DNA of 64,000 nucleotides from JAIBAC01 sp046331095 (GCA_046331095.1 JAXLRM010000006.1:62001-126000); one strand, 5' to 3'. Shown: positions 19,774 through 29,094, counted from the first letter of the stretch. The notes: generated from the letters alone by a model not told the origin. Program-made: numbers and translations.

Positions 19774-21480
19774 TCACACGTGGCGGAGGGCGGCGGGGGC
19801 GCCGGCGGGCACGACCGGCGCCCGTGGGCGCACCGGGGCCACCGGCTCGTAGGCGAGGCCAAGGGCGGGCCGCGTGTCGGGCTCACCCTTGTTCGGCCAC
19901 ATCGCCATCGCGCGCTCGGTCATCGCCGTGATCGTGAGCGACGGGTTCACGCCGAGGTTGGCGCTCACCGCCGACCCGTCGCAGACGTGCAGCCCGGGAT
20001 GGCCGAACACGCGGTGGTACGGGTCGATGACGCCCTCTGCGGGCGACGTCCCGATCGGGCAGCCGCCGATGAAGTGCGCCGTGAGCGGCCGGTCGAGGAG
20101 CACCTCGTTGATCGACGAGCCCGGCTCGCCCCCGATGCGGGCCGCGATCCGGCGCGTGGCGTCGTTGCCCACCGGGATCCACCGCGGGTTCGCTTCGCCG
20201 TGGCCTGCCTCGGTCACGAGGCGGTGGCCGAAGCGCCCCTTCTTGCGCACGACCCGGATCGAGTTGTCGAGCGCCTGCATCACCAAGACGATGATCGTGC
20301 GCTCGGACCAGCGCCGCACCGACAGCGATCGCAGGAACCGCAGCGGGTGCACGAGCGCGCTCAGCAGGAACCGCAGTGGACGCGGGATGCGCCCGCCGCC
20401 GTCGACCATGACCGTCGCGAGGAGCCCCATGGCGTTCGAACCCTTGCCGTAGCGCACCGGTTCGATGTGGGTGTCGGCGTCGGGGTGGAACGAGGACGTG
20501 ATCGCGATGCCCTCGGAGTAGTCGACGTCGAGGCCGCCTGCGACGGCCACCTGGATCGACTCCGAGTTCGTGCGCGTCAACGTGCCGAGACGCTCCGACA
20601 GCGCCGGCAGGCGGCCTGCGTCCCTGAGGCGGTGCAGGAGACGCTGGGTCCCGAGCGCCGACGCCGAGAAGACGACGTGCTCGGCAGTCATCGTCTTCAC
20701 CCTGCGGCGCCGGGCCGGCCCCGGCCCCGGGCGCCGCGTCGACACGCGGTACCCGCCGCCGGGGAGCGCTTCGACGTCGGTGACCTCGTGCTCGGCGAAG
20801 ACACGGGCGCCGTGGTTCTCGGCGAGGTAGAGGTAGTTGCGGTCGATCGTGTTCTTGGCGCCGTAGCGGCAACCGGTCATGCAGGCGCCGCACTGGCGGC
20901 ACACCGTGCGTTCGGGCCCCTCGCCGCCGAAGTACGGGTCGGCCACCGTCTCGCCCGGCTCGCCGCCGAAGAACACGCCCACGGGCGTCTTGTGGTACGT
21001 GTCCGCGACGCCCATCTCGGCGGCGACGTCGCGCACGACCCCGTCGGCGGCGGTGTCGAGCGGGGTCTCGTCGACACCCAGCATCGCCTCGGCCAAGTCG
21101 TAGAAGGGGGCGAGCTCGGCCTCCCAGTCGGTGATGTGGGCCCACTGGCGGTCGCGGTAGAACGGGGCGAGCGGACGGTAGAGCGTGTTCGCGTACACGA
21201 GCGAGCCACCACCGACACCGGCACCGGAGAGCACCAGGATGTCGCTGAGGAGGTCGAGTCGCTGGATGCCGTGACAGCCCAGACGCGGCGCCCACAGGAA
21301 CTTGCGGACGTCCCAACTCGTCTCGGGCAGGGTGTCCTGGGTCCAGCGGCGGCCCGCCTCGAGCACGGCGACGCGATATCCCTTCTCGGTGAGGCGCAGC
21401 GCGGTCACGCCCCCGCCGAAGCCGCTGCCGATCACTATCACGTCGTGGTCGAAGCCGGTGGTGTCGCTCTCGGTGTCCAC
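19774..21480 (-). CDS. GMC-family FAD oxidoreductase, cholesterol-oxidase-like
   Basis: The 568-residue protein has the FAD-binding VIVIGSGFGGGVTALRLTEK, SGAGVGGGSLVYAN, a CRQCGACMTGCRYGAKNT cluster-like segment, and the C-terminal GMC block HFIGGCPIGTSP...VCDGSAVSANLGVNPSLTI. This layout resembles mycobacterial ChoD and related sterol or alcohol oxidases. The substrate cannot be told from sequence. It starts at GTG 21480 and is convergent with the palindrome-flanked nuclease gene. No signal peptide is seen. Confidence 0.8.
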   Translation of the reverse strand: MDTESDTTGFDHDVIVIGSGFGGGVTALRLTEKGYRVAVLEAGRRWTQDTLPETSWDVRKFLWAPRLGCHGIQRLDLLSDILVLSGAGVGGGSLVYANTLYRPLAPFYRDRQWAHITDWEAELAPFYDLAEAMLGVDETPLDTAADGVVRDVAAEMGVADTYHKTPVGVFFGGEPGETVADPYFGGEGPERTVCRQCGACMTGCRYGAKNTIDRNYLYLAENHGARVFAEHEVTDVEALPGGGYRVSTRRPGPGPARRRRVKTMTAEHVVFSASALGTQRLLHRLRDAGRLPALSERLGTLTRTNSESIQVAVAGGLDVDYSEGIAITSSFHPDADTHIEPVRYGKGSNAMGLLATVMVDGGGRIPRPLRFLLSALVHPLRFLRSLSVRRWSERTIIVLVMQALDNSIRVVRKKGRFGHRLVTEAGHGEANPRWIPVGNDATRRIAARIGGEPGSSINEVLLDRPLTAHFIGGCPIGTSPAEGVIDPYHRVFGHPGLHVCDGSAVSANLGVNPSLTITAMTERAMAMWPNKGEPDTRPALGLAYEPVAPVRPRAPVVPAGAPAALRHV

Positions 21481-21492
21481 CTCGTGATTGTG

Positions 21493-22566
21493 TCAGCCGC
21501 GGCGGGTCAGAACCCAGCGGCGCGCCGTCTCGAACACCGCAGCGAGGGCGTCGACGTCCACCGCGTCCGGCGGGATCTGCGCCTTCTTCTGTGTGGCCGA
21601 GGACGGCTCGAACCAGCCGTGGAGCTCGCCGGTCGCGACGTCGACGGGCAGGTAGGCGACGAGGCGCAACTCGTGGACGCCACGGGGCACGCGCAGGGCG
21701 ACCTCGCCGACGAGGCCGCTGCCGACGTCGTTGGCGTAGTAGAGCCAGCCGAGGTCGCGGCTCGCCTTCGGGAACATCTGCTCGGAGAGGCGCCGGTGGA
21801 TGCCGAGCAGCAGGCGGCGCTGCTCTGGTGTCGAGATCGCGAGGGTCTCACGCGCCTTGGCGCGGGTGGCGTCGAAGTCGCGGACCCCCGCGCGGTGCAC
21901 GGAGAGCTGGCTCGCGAGCGCCGCGCCGGCCTCGTCGTCGGGATCGCCGACACGGGCGCGGTCGACTTCGACACCGCTGCGTCGTGGCGCGCCGCTACGG
22001 CTTCCGGCACCGACCGCGGCGGCGGGGTCGCCCCCGCCGAGGACGAAAAGCGCACGCTCGGCATCTCGGAGCGACATCGCCGCGCCGTCAGCGAGGCTGC
22101 GGACCGCGTCGAGGTACGCGGTCCAGTTCACCGGCAGCGACGCGTCCCCGACGCGGCCGGCTGCCACGAGGACACCCGCGCCGGACTCGTCCCAGGCCGC
22201 GTAGCGGTCCGGGCCCCACATCGCGAGGAGGATCGACGCGGTGCGCTCGGAGATGCCGTCGAGGAGAGTGAGCAGCTTGAGGCGCACACGGTCGGTCACG
22301 CCGGGCGCGAACGCGAGCCTGGTGATCTCGACGACCTCGGCGGGATCGTTGCGTGCGACGAAGCCCGATGCGCGCTGCGCGCGCCAGCGGCACACGTCGT
22401 CGAGGTCGGCCTTGGTCGCGTGGCCGTCCGCGCGGATGCGCGGGCCGATCTCGTCGAAGAGACGCAGCTCGAGCTCGGAGACCCCACCACCGGCGTAGGC
22501 GGCAGCCGCGTCGGTCAGCGCGTCGGCGTCGAGACTGACGCCCGGTCCGGTTCCGGGCTCGGTCAC
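21493..22566 (-). CDS. Uncharacterised protein with an HhH-like N-terminal domain
   Basis: Not recognised as a named family. The 357-residue protein has a helical N-terminal half containing LLTLLDGISERTASILLAMW, then GPDRYAAWD, like the helix-hairpin-helix and following Pro/Asp loop of DNA glycosylase-type folds. A variable Gly/Ala/Arg linker (around residues 165-200) leads to a C-terminal domain with GWLYYANDVGSGLVGEVALR and a conserved-looking EPSSATQKKAQIPPDAVDVD. The GTG at 22566 overlaps the nusB stop (GTGA), so it is the last gene of an efp-nusB transcript. A DNA-related role is only a guess. Confidence 0.6.
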   Translation of the reverse strand: MTEPGTGPGVSLDADALTDAAAAYAGGGVSELELRLFDEIGPRIRADGHATKADLDDVCRWRAQRASGFVARNDPAEVVEITRLAFAPGVTDRVRLKLLTLLDGISERTASILLAMWGPDRYAAWDESGAGVLVAAGRVGDASLPVNWTAYLDAVRSLADGAAMSLRDAERALFVLGGGDPAAAVGAGSRSGAPRRSGVEVDRARVGDPDDEAGAALASQLSVHRAGVRDFDATRAKARETLAISTPEQRRLLLGIHRRLSEQMFPKASRDLGWLYYANDVGSGLVGEVALRVPRGVHELRLVAYLPVDVATGELHGWFEPSSATQKKAQIPPDAVDVDALAAVFETARRWVLTRRG

Positions 22567-22988
22567 CGGCGCCCCGCCTCGACCGCGCGGGTCGCGAGGC
22601 GGCCCAGGAGCCCGTTGACGAAGCGTGACGAGTCCGTGGTCGAGTAGCACTTGGCGAGCTCGACGGCCTCGTTGATCGACGCCCCCTCGGGCACGTCGGG
22701 CAGGCCGACGAGCTCGAAGAGCGCCAGGCGCAGGATGGCGCGGTCGATCGGGGGCATGCGGTCGATCGTCCAGTGCTCCGCGACGTCGGAGATCTCGGCG
22801 TCGAGCTCGTCGCGGCGGGCCTCGACGCCTTCCACGAGTGTGCGGCTGAACGCTTCGACCGGCGCCTCGAGGTCGTCCTGCTGCGCGAGGCACGTGAGCG
22901 CGTCGACACCGGTCAAGTCGGCGCAGTAGAGCGCCATGAGCGCCGACTTGCGGGCCCTGTGGCGCACTCGCTCGAGCTGGGTGGGCAT
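22563..22988 (-). CDS. nusB: Transcription antitermination factor NusB
   Basis: All-helical RNA-binding protein of the rRNA antitermination complex with NusE. The 141-residue protein opens RVRHRARKSALMALYCADLT and ends with DRAILRLALFELVGLPDVPE, INEAVELAKCYSTTDSSRFV and NGLLGRL, matching the family. It follows efp after 15 bp, the usual efp-nusB pair. Confidence 0.94.
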   Translation of the reverse strand: MPTQLERVRHRARKSALMALYCADLTGVDALTCLAQQDDLEAPVEAFSRTLVEGVEARRDELDAEISDVAEHWTIDRMPPIDRAILRLALFELVGLPDVPEGASINEAVELAKCYSTTDSSRFVNGLLGRLATRAVEAGRR

Positions 22989-23003
22989 GTGCGGACCGGT
23001 TCC

Positions 23004-23570
23004 TCAGGTCTCCCGCGACAGGTACGTGCACTCACGGGTGTCGACCTTGATCCGGGTGCCGGTCTCGACGAAGAGAGGCACGGCGACGGTGATCCCGGTC
23101 TCGAGGGTCGCAGGCTTGGTCGCCCCCGACACGCGGTCGCCCTTGACGCCCGGCTCGGTCTCGGTCACCTCGAGCACCACCGCAGCCGGCAGCTCCACAC
23201 CCAGGGCACGGCCCTCGTGGAACGGGATCACGGCCGTGCTGCCGTCCTTGATGAACCCGCCCTGGTCGCCGACGACGGTGGCGGGCACATGGACCTGGTC
23301 GTAGGTCTCGGAGTCCATGAACACGTAGTCGTCGCCGTCGCGGTAGAGGTACTGCATCTCGCTGCGTTCGATGACGGCCTGCTCGACCTTCTCGTCCGGG
23401 CGGAAGGTCTTGTCGACGACGCCGCCGCTCTCGACGTTGCGGAGCTTGGTGCGCACGAACGCGTGGCCCTTGCCCGGCTTGACGTGCTGGAACTCGACGA
23501 TCTGGAAGAGGACGCCGTCGAGCAGCAGCGTCTTGCCGTTCTTGAAGTCCGTGGAGGTGATCTGGGCCAT
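23004..23570 (-). CDS. efp: Translation elongation factor P
   Basis: Relieves ribosome stalling at polyproline. The 188-residue protein has the KOW-like N-terminal domain MAQITSTDFKNGKTLLLDGV and the tip loop HVKPGKGHAFVRTKLRN, with Lys34 at the position modified in other bacteria, then two OB domains ending GTRIKVDTRECTYLSRE. The ATG at 23570 has a TACTGT hexamer 4 nt upstream but no clear SD. Confidence 0.96.
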   Translation of the reverse strand: MAQITSTDFKNGKTLLLDGVLFQIVEFQHVKPGKGHAFVRTKLRNVESGGVVDKTFRPDEKVEQAVIERSEMQYLYRDGDDYVFMDSETYDQVHVPATVVGDQGGFIKDGSTAVIPFHEGRALGVELPAAVVLEVTETEPGVKGDRVSGATKPATLETGITVAVPLFVETGTRIKVDTRECTYLSRET

Positions 23571-23612
23571 CCCGACAGTATGGCGCAGCGACGCCCCCCG
23601 GCCCGGTCCCGC

Positions 23613-24683
23613 TTACGGGGCGAGCATCTCGCGGGGACTGGTCGTGAGGGTCTCGCAACCGGCGGCGGTGACGACGACGACGTCCTCGAGACGGACTCCC
23701 CCGAGGCCGCCGACGTACACGCCGGGCTCGATCGTGACGACCATCCCGGCTTCGAGGACCTCGTCCGATCTCGCCGAGAGGCGCGGCTTCTCGTGGATCT
23801 CGAGACCGACGCCGTGGCCGGTCCCGTGCACGAAACAGTCCCCGAGACCGGCCGCGGTGACGACTTCGCGAGCCGCGGCGTCAACCTCGCTCGCGAGAAC
23901 ACCGGGAGCCAGCGCTGCACGCGCGGCGTCCTGCGCGCCGGCGACCACGTCCCACGCCTCCGCGAGGTCCGGGTGCGGTTCGCCCCAACAGAACGTGCGC
24001 GTGCAGTCCGAGCAGTAGCCGTCGACGACGCAGCCGAAGTCGACGACGACCATGCGGTCACGCCCGACGACCTCGGGACGCGGCGTGGCGTGCGGCAGCG
24101 CCGCGTGCGGCCCGGCCGCGACGATCACGTCGAACGCGGCACCACTGGCGCCGCGTGTGCGCATCTCCCACTCGAGAGCGAGCGCCAGCTCCGCTTCCGT
24201 CGCCGCCGGGCCGGCCCCGCCCAGCACGGTCGACAGCGACGCGTCCGCGAGCTCGACCGCCCGTCGTATCACGTCGATCTCGTCGGGGTCCTTCACCGCA
24301 CGCATCGCCTCGACGGCACCGCCGCGAGGCACGAGCTCGCACCCCCACGCGTCCGCCATCGCCCTGACCTCCGACCACGGGGTCGTCGACTCCACGGCGA
24401 TGCCGGGACAGGCGGCCACCCGGGCTTCGAGCGCGGCGGCGACCGGCTCGGCGGTGACCACGAGCTCGGCCTCGACACCTGCGGCGTCGAGCTCGGCGTC
24501 GGCCTGGTCGCGGTAGCGCCCGTCGGTCACGAGCACGACGTCGTCGCCGGCGACCAGGAGCCGGGCGTGGGAACCCGTGAACCCGCACAGGTAGCGGATG
24601 TTGGGCAGGTGCGTGACGACGAGCGCGGCGACGTCGTCCTCGACCAGCGTGGCCTGCAGGGCGGGGATCCGTCCCGCGATCAC
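23613..24683 (-). CDS. pepQ: M24-family Xaa-Pro aminopeptidase/dipeptidase
   Basis: Cleaves peptide bonds next to proline. The 356-residue protein has a creatinase-like N-terminal domain and a pita-bread domain with all metal ligands: VVDFGCVVDGYCSDCTRTF (two Asp), HGTGHGVGLEIHE (His), TIEPGVY (Glu) and VRLEDVVVV (Glu). It sits between aroQ and efp as in many actinobacteria. It starts at GTG 24683, 19 nt after the aroQ stop. Dipeptidase and aminopeptidase members cannot be told apart here. Confidence 0.9.
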   Translation of the reverse strand: MIAGRIPALQATLVEDDVAALVVTHLPNIRYLCGFTGSHARLLVAGDDVVLVTDGRYRDQADAELDAAGVEAELVVTAEPVAAALEARVAACPGIAVESTTPWSEVRAMADAWGCELVPRGGAVEAMRAVKDPDEIDVIRRAVELADASLSTVLGGAGPAATEAELALALEWEMRTRGASGAAFDVIVAAGPHAALPHATPRPEVVGRDRMVVVDFGCVVDGYCSDCTRTFCWGEPHPDLAEAWDVVAGAQDAARAALAPGVLASEVDAAAREVVTAAGLGDCFVHGTGHGVGLEIHEKPRLSARSDEVLEAGMVVTIEPGVYVGGLGGVRLEDVVVVTAAGCETLTTSPREMLAP

Positions 24684-24702
24684 GAGGGCCCCACGGCGTG
24701 GA

Positions 24703-25197
24703 TCAGGCCACGCCCGGCTCGCTCGCCTGCTGGGCGAGGAAACCCGCCATCGCGTCGACGGCGAAGACGTATCCCATGGTGCCGAAACCGCACAGGCATG
24801 CCGTCACGACCGGCGACACGACCGAGTTCCGGCGCCATTCCTCGCGTGCGTAGATGTTGGACAGGTGCACCTCGACCGCAGGCACGGTGACCGCCGACAG
24901 AGCATCGGCGAGCGACATCGAGTAGTGCGTGAGGGCGCCACCGTTGATGATGATGCCGTGTGCCTCACGGGCGGCGGCCTGGACCGCCTCGACGAGGTCG
25001 CCCTCGTGGTTGGACTGGAGGAACTCGCACGTGAGTCCGACCAGCTCCGCCCGGTTGTGCACGAGACCCTCGATCTCGGTCAGCGTCGCGGTGCCGTAGA
25101 CGTCGGGCTCGCGGCTGCCGAGGAGGTTGAGGTTGGGCCCGTGCAGGACCCGGATGAGCGGGCGCTGGGGCGTGGGATCGGCATCGGTGCGGGCCAT
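24703..25197 (-). CDS. aroQ: 3-dehydroquinate dehydratase, type II
   Basis: Third step of the shikimate pathway, a dodecameric type II enzyme. The 164-residue protein has VLHGPNLNLLGSREPDVYG (catalytic Tyr), FLQSNHEGDLVEAVQ, THYSMSLADAL, EVHLSNIYAREEWR (catalytic His) and GFGTMGY. The substrate loop reads INGGALTHYS, where most relatives have INPGAxTHxS. AGGAGA precedes the ATG. It follows aroB by 34 bp. Confidence 0.94.
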   Translation of the reverse strand: MARTDADPTPQRPLIRVLHGPNLNLLGSREPDVYGTATLTEIEGLVHNRAELVGLTCEFLQSNHEGDLVEAVQAAAREAHGIIINGGALTHYSMSLADALSAVTVPAVEVHLSNIYAREEWRRNSVVSPVVTACLCGFGTMGYVFAVDAMAGFLAQQASEPGVA

Positions 25198-25231
25198 GGA
25201 TTATCGGCTCTCCTGCGCGGGGACCGCCGGT

Positions 25232-26326
25232 TCAGGTGCTGACCGCGGCGAGGGCGGCGTCGATCGTAGCCGCGTCGACGTCGTCGACGAGGACGGGTCG
25301 GCACGGTCCGTCGAGGAGGACGAAGCGGATGCGGTCGGTCGCCTTCTTGTCGCGGCGCATGAGCGGCAGCGCGGCGTCGAGGTCGGCGCGCGGTGCCGCT
25401 ACCGGGAGGCCGAGACCCGCGAGCAGGTCGCGGTGGCGGCGCACCTCGCCCGCGCCGAGCATCCCCAGCGCCGCGGCCAGTTCGGCGGCGAAGACCATCC
25501 CGATCGCGATCGCCTCGCCGTGGGTGAGCCGGTACCCGCATGCGGTCTCGAGGGCGTGGCCGAGCGTGTGGCCGTAGTTGAGGACCGCGCGGCGCCCGCC
25601 TTCGCGCTCGTCGCCGGCCACCACCGCGGCCTTCACCGCGATCCCACGGGTGACGACGGGACCGAGACCCCCGGGTGTGCGCGCGCGGGCGCCGACGTCG
25701 GCACCGGGGCCCCACGACTCGATCTCGTCGAGGAGGACGGCGTCGTCGATCCAACCGCACTTGACCGCCTCGGCGAGGCCGGAGCGCACCTGCCGCACGG
25801 CCAACGAGGCGAAGGTCGCGGTGTCGACGACGACAGCCTCGGGCTGCCAGAACGCCCCGGCGAGGTTCTTCCCCGCTGCCAGGTTCACCCCGGTCTTGCC
25901 GCCGACGGCGGCGTCGATCGCGCCGAGAACCGTCGTCGGGCACGAGATCCAGCGCACCCCGCGCAGGAACGTCGCCGCCACGAAGCCCGCCGTGTCGGTG
26001 ACGACTCCGCCGCCGACGCCGACGACCACGTCGTCGCGGTGCATCTCGGCACGGGCGCAGGTCTCCAGAAGGGCCCCGACCGTCGCCCACGACTTGGCCT
26101 CTTCGCCCTCGTCCATTGGCAACTCGACCACCTCGAGGCCGGCACGGGCGAGGCTCGCACGTGCGGCGGGGAAGCGCTCGGCCAGATGCGGATGCGTGAC
26201 GAGGCCTGCCCGGCGGGCACCGGTGACAGCTGCCACGCCACCGATGCCGGCGAGGAGGCCGTCGCCGACGGTCACCTCGTAGCGCCGCCCGGGGACCGCG
26301 ACCTCGATCGTCGCGTCTGTGCTCAC
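25232..26326 (-). CDS. aroB: 3-dehydroquinate synthase
   Basis: Converts DAHP to 3-dehydroquinate using NAD and a divalent metal. The 364-residue protein has VVGVGGGVVTDTAGFVAATF (NAD), PTTVLGAIDAAVGGKTGVNL, LAEAVKCG (metal Glu), LNYGHTLGHALE (metal His) and RDKKATDRIRFVLL. The GTG at 26326 overlaps the aroK stop as GTGA. Confidence 0.96.
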   Translation of the reverse strand: MSTDATIEVAVPGRRYEVTVGDGLLAGIGGVAAVTGARRAGLVTHPHLAERFPAARASLARAGLEVVELPMDEGEEAKSWATVGALLETCARAEMHRDDVVVGVGGGVVTDTAGFVAATFLRGVRWISCPTTVLGAIDAAVGGKTGVNLAAGKNLAGAFWQPEAVVVDTATFASLAVRQVRSGLAEAVKCGWIDDAVLLDEIESWGPGADVGARARTPGGLGPVVTRGIAVKAAVVAGDEREGGRRAVLNYGHTLGHALETACGYRLTHGEAIAIGMVFAAELAAALGMLGAGEVRRHRDLLAGLGLPVAAPRADLDAALPLMRRDKKATDRIRFVLLDGPCRPVLVDDVDAATIDAALAAVST

Positions 26327-26853
26327 GCGGTCGCCCCGGTGCGCTGTTGTGCCAGGCGCGCGCTGATCACCCGGGCGACCTCGGCGGGAGTACGGGTGTC
26401 GGTCGCGACCACGACGTCGGCGACCGAGAGGTAGTGGCGGCGGCGTTCGTGCCAGAGCCGGTCGTACGCGCCCGGCGAGTCGAGGAGGGGGCGGTCCTGC
26501 CCGCTCGACGCCAGGCGTGCCACGGCGGTGGCGCCCAGCACGGTGAGCCACACCGTGACTACCTCGCGGCGGCGCAGGAGCGTGCGGCAGCGGGGTGTGA
26601 CCACCGCTCCGGCACCGCAGGAGACCACCGCCGCGTCGCCGCCCAGTGCGTCGTCGAGGGTGTCGGCCTCGATCGCCCTGAAGGCGTCCTCGCCGTCGGC
26701 GCGGATCAGCTCGGCCGGCGACCTGCCCGTCGCCTCGGCGACGAGTGCGTCGACGTCACACAACGCGAAGCCGGTCGAGGCCGCCAGCGCTTCGGCGGTG
26801 GCGGACTTGCCGCTGCCCGGCATGCCGACGAGTGCGATGTGGGTCGGGGTCAT
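26323..26853 (-). CDS. aroK: Shikimate kinase
   Basis: Phosphorylates shikimate. The 176-residue protein has the P-loop ALVGMPGSGKSATAEAL, CDVDALVAEATGRSPAEL (shikimate Asp), FRAIEADTL (Arg and Glu) and DRPLLD (lid Arg). The usual GGG shikimate-binding triplet reads CGAGAVV, with one Gly changed to Ala. In many actinobacteria aroC and aroE lie directly upstream; here that place is taken by the pilus region and aroE is at 53.6 kb. Confidence 0.92.
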   Translation of the reverse strand: MTPTHIALVGMPGSGKSATAEALAASTGFALCDVDALVAEATGRSPAELIRADGEDAFRAIEADTLDDALGGDAAVVSCGAGAVVTPRCRTLLRRREVVTVWLTVLGATAVARLASSGQDRPLLDSPGAYDRLWHERRRHYLSVADVVVATDTRTPAEVARVISARLAQQRTGATA

Positions 26854-26937
26854 CGGCGACGAGCGTAGATGCCCGCCCCACCCCAAGGCGCGGGCCCACC
26901 CCCCAACACGGGCCCACCCCAAACGCGGGCACCCCCA

Positions 26938-27258
26938 AACGCGGGCCACCTGACCCGCCAACGCAACAAGCCGCCCGCGATTAGGGACGGCCCCACCCCA
27001 AGCACGGGCAACCTGACCCGCCAACGCAACAAACCGCCCGCGATTACGGACGGCCCCACCCCAAGCGCGGTGAACCCCAAGCACGGGCAACCTGACCCAC
27101 CAACGCAACAAACCACCCGCGATTACAGACGGGCCCACCCCAAGCGCGGGCAACCTGACCCGCCAACGCAACAAACCACCCGCGATTACGGACAGCCCCA
27201 CCCCAAGCGCGGGCAACCTGACCCGCCAACGCAACAAACCACCCGCGATTACGGACAG
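26938..27258. repeat. Array B: five tandem palindromic units, ~63-bp period
   Basis: Full units start at about 26938, 27000, 27079, 27142 and 27205. Each is bounded by GCGCGGGCAACCTGACCCGC and ACCCGCGATTACGGA; the unit between them is about 46 nt and the linker is GACAGCCCCACCCC-like. Degenerate half units fill 26882-26937. It belongs to the same family as arrays A and D by its CGCGGGCAACC left arm. The array occupies most of the 468-bp gap between aroK and the PilP-like gene; the 60 bp next to that gene is a GC-only imperfect hairpin. Confidence 0.88.
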
Positions 27259-27321
27259 CGCCGCGGCGCTGCCGCCGCGCGGCTGCCGCCGCGCCGCAGT
27301 CGGGCGCCGGCCCCAACGCAG

Positions 27322-27759
27322 CTACTTCGTCTTGGACGTGGAGGAGTTCTGGGAGCTCCCCGATGTCTGCACCAGGGGCGCGAAGGGGTCTCGTGCCTGG
27401 CTCGCATACTGAGGCGGGACCTGCGGGAGGGCGTCGGTGCTCGGCGCCGCCGGCACCGCTGCCGCGCCGTCGCCGCTCTCACCGGTGGTGCCCGGCGCGC
27501 CGGGAACCACCGATCCCCCCGGCGACATCTTCAACGAACCCTTGGCCGCCGAATCGGAACCGGCGCCGGCACCGGACGGAGCACTCGTGGTCGCAGGGGC
27601 CTGCGCCGGCGCAGACGGCTTCGAGTCGAGCAGCAGTGGCTTGACGACGAACATGAACAGGGCGGCTGCGACGAGGACACCGAGCAACGCGAGGAGGATC
27701 TTGTTCGGCCCTTCCTTGGCTGAATCGCCGACCTGCACCGGCTGGACTGCGGAGGTCAT
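27322..27759 (-). CDS. PilP-like inner-membrane protein of the pilus operon
   Basis: The 145-residue protein has a short cytoplasmic start, one membrane segment (ILLALLGVLVAAALFMFVVK, residues about 20-40), a Pro/Ala/Ser-rich linker and near its end ASQARDPFAPLVQTSG. The RDPF(x)P tag is typical of PilP and related secretion subunits. It follows pilO by 43 bp, the PilP position, but there is no beta-rich PilP domain, so it may be a reduced analogue. Its last residues are a Ser/Thr/Lys tail. Confidence 0.65.
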   Translation of the reverse strand: MTSAVQPVQVGDSAKEGPNKILLALLGVLVAAALFMFVVKPLLLDSKPSAPAQAPATTSAPSGAGAGSDSAAKGSLKMSPGGSVVPGAPGTTGESGDGAAAVPAAPSTDALPQVPPQYASQARDPFAPLVQTSGSSQNSSTSKTK

Positions 27760-27802
27760 CGGTCTCCCCTCTCCGGGCACCTGGGCTGTGGTCGCCTGCC
27801 GC

Positions 27803-28414
27803 TCATGCCGCGTTCGTCCCGGTCGGGCGAGCACCCGAGCCTGCACCACCACCGGCATCCGGCGCCGGGGCACCACCGCCGCTCGAGAACATGCGCCCCG
27901 ACAGCTTCACGCTGACACCACCGGCGGAGCTGCCGTCGTCTCCGGAGATGCCCGACATCTGCAGCGAGTCGAAACGGACCGCACGTGAGAGCTCCTGGAC
28001 CCGGGTCAGGTAGTCGACGACGTTGAAGTACTTCCCGGTCAACTCGAGGTCGAGCGCCACCGTCGTTACGTCCCCCGACGCCTGCGGGTCGGCGGCACTG
28101 ACCTTGAGCCAGTCGATGCCGCTCTCGGTGGCGATCCTGTTCGCCTCACGGATGTAGGTGGACAGGTCGGGCGCGTCGGGCACGAGCGACTTGACCCTGC
28201 TCAGCTCGGCGTCGATCTGGGGCTCCTGCTCCTTGAGGTCCTGGAGCTTCACGAGCTGAGCCGCAAGCGTCGTCTCCTGGGCCTTCTCGGCCTCGACCTG
28301 ACGCTGCACGCTCGCGAGCTTGTCGGACTCGGGCTTGTAGAGCAGCAGCGCCCAACCTGCGATCAGCACGACCGCCACGACGGCGCCGATGACGATGACG
28401 ACTCGCTGCTTCAC
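27803..28414 (-). CDS. pilO: Type IV pilus assembly protein PilO
   Basis: Inner-membrane alignment-complex protein. The 203-residue product has a membrane helix at residues 5-25 (VVIVIGAVVAVVLIAGWALL), a coiled coil (KLASVQRQVEAEKAQETTLA), and a ferredoxin-like domain with VALDLELTGKYFNVVDYLTR, then VQELSRAVRFDSLQM, diagnostic of PilO. The GTG at 28414 overlaps the pilN stop. The tail is Gly/Ala/Pro-rich. Confidence 0.9.
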   Translation of the reverse strand: MKQRVVIVIGAVVAVVLIAGWALLLYKPESDKLASVQRQVEAEKAQETTLAAQLVKLQDLKEQEPQIDAELSRVKSLVPDAPDLSTYIREANRIATESGIDWLKVSAADPQASGDVTTVALDLELTGKYFNVVDYLTRVQELSRAVRFDSLQMSGISGDDGSSAGGVSVKLSGRMFSSGGGAPAPDAGGGAGSGARPTGTNAA

Positions 28415-29094
28415 GGGAGCCTCCCCTGGGCGAGCACCTGGGACCGCAGGGTCTGGATGGTCGGGCTGAGCGAGCCGTCGGAGCTGAACGTGTCGAGCTC
28501 GCACGGTGTGCCTGGCTGCTTGTCCGAAGTGCTGACCCACACCTCGCTGACGCTGGGCAGGGCGTGCATGCGATCGAGCCAGTCGGCGGCGTCGTCGTGA
28601 CCGCACTTGCCCTTGGCCTCGACCACGAAGGTGGGCGCGCCACTCGACGTCGTGTTGGGGGCCGCTCCCTCTGCCGGCGCCGAGGACGGAGCCGCCGACG
28701 CGCCGGCACCGGTGTCGATGGAGAGGGTCGTGAGCCACACGTCCTTGGGGAGGATGATGCTGAGCTCGTTGAGGAAGCGTGGGAAGCTGACCTCGCCGCC
28801 GAGCGCGGCGCTCACCATCTTCACGCGACTGGAACGGTCGTTGTCCTTCTGTACGACCTCCTGCAGGGCGGGGTCGTTGATCTTGGACCGGGCGGTCTCG
28901 TTCTTGGCCTGCTGGGCCTCGAGCTGCGTGTTGGCCGCACCGACCTCGCCGACCTTCATGACGTAGAGGAGGCCGAGCAGGGCGAGCAACGCGACGTTGG
29001 CGAGGATGACGATCACGCGGACCCTGGTCTGGTTCCGCTCCGCGCCAACCTCCTGCGGGAGGAGGTTGACCCGGCGCAGGTTCGTGTTGGTCAT
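28411..29094 (-). CDS. pilN: Type IV pilus assembly protein PilN
   Basis: Partner of PilM and PilO. The 227-residue protein opens with NTNLRRVNLLPQEVGAERNQ, the short cytoplasmic INLLP-type motif that docks into PilM, followed by a membrane helix (VILANVALLALLGLLYVMKV), a coiled coil and a fimbrial-assembly domain with FLNELSIILPKDVWLTTLSI. The ATG overlaps the pilM stop as ATGA. Confidence 0.9.
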   Translation of the reverse strand: MTNTNLRRVNLLPQEVGAERNQTRVRVIVILANVALLALLGLLYVMKVGEVGAANTQLEAQQAKNETARSKINDPALQEVVQKDNDRSSRVKMVSAALGGEVSFPRFLNELSIILPKDVWLTTLSIDTGAGASAAPSSAPAEGAAPNTTSSGAPTFVVEAKGKCGHDDAADWLDRMHALPSVSEVWVSTSDKQPGTPCELDTFSSDGSLSPTIQTLRSQVLAQGRLP

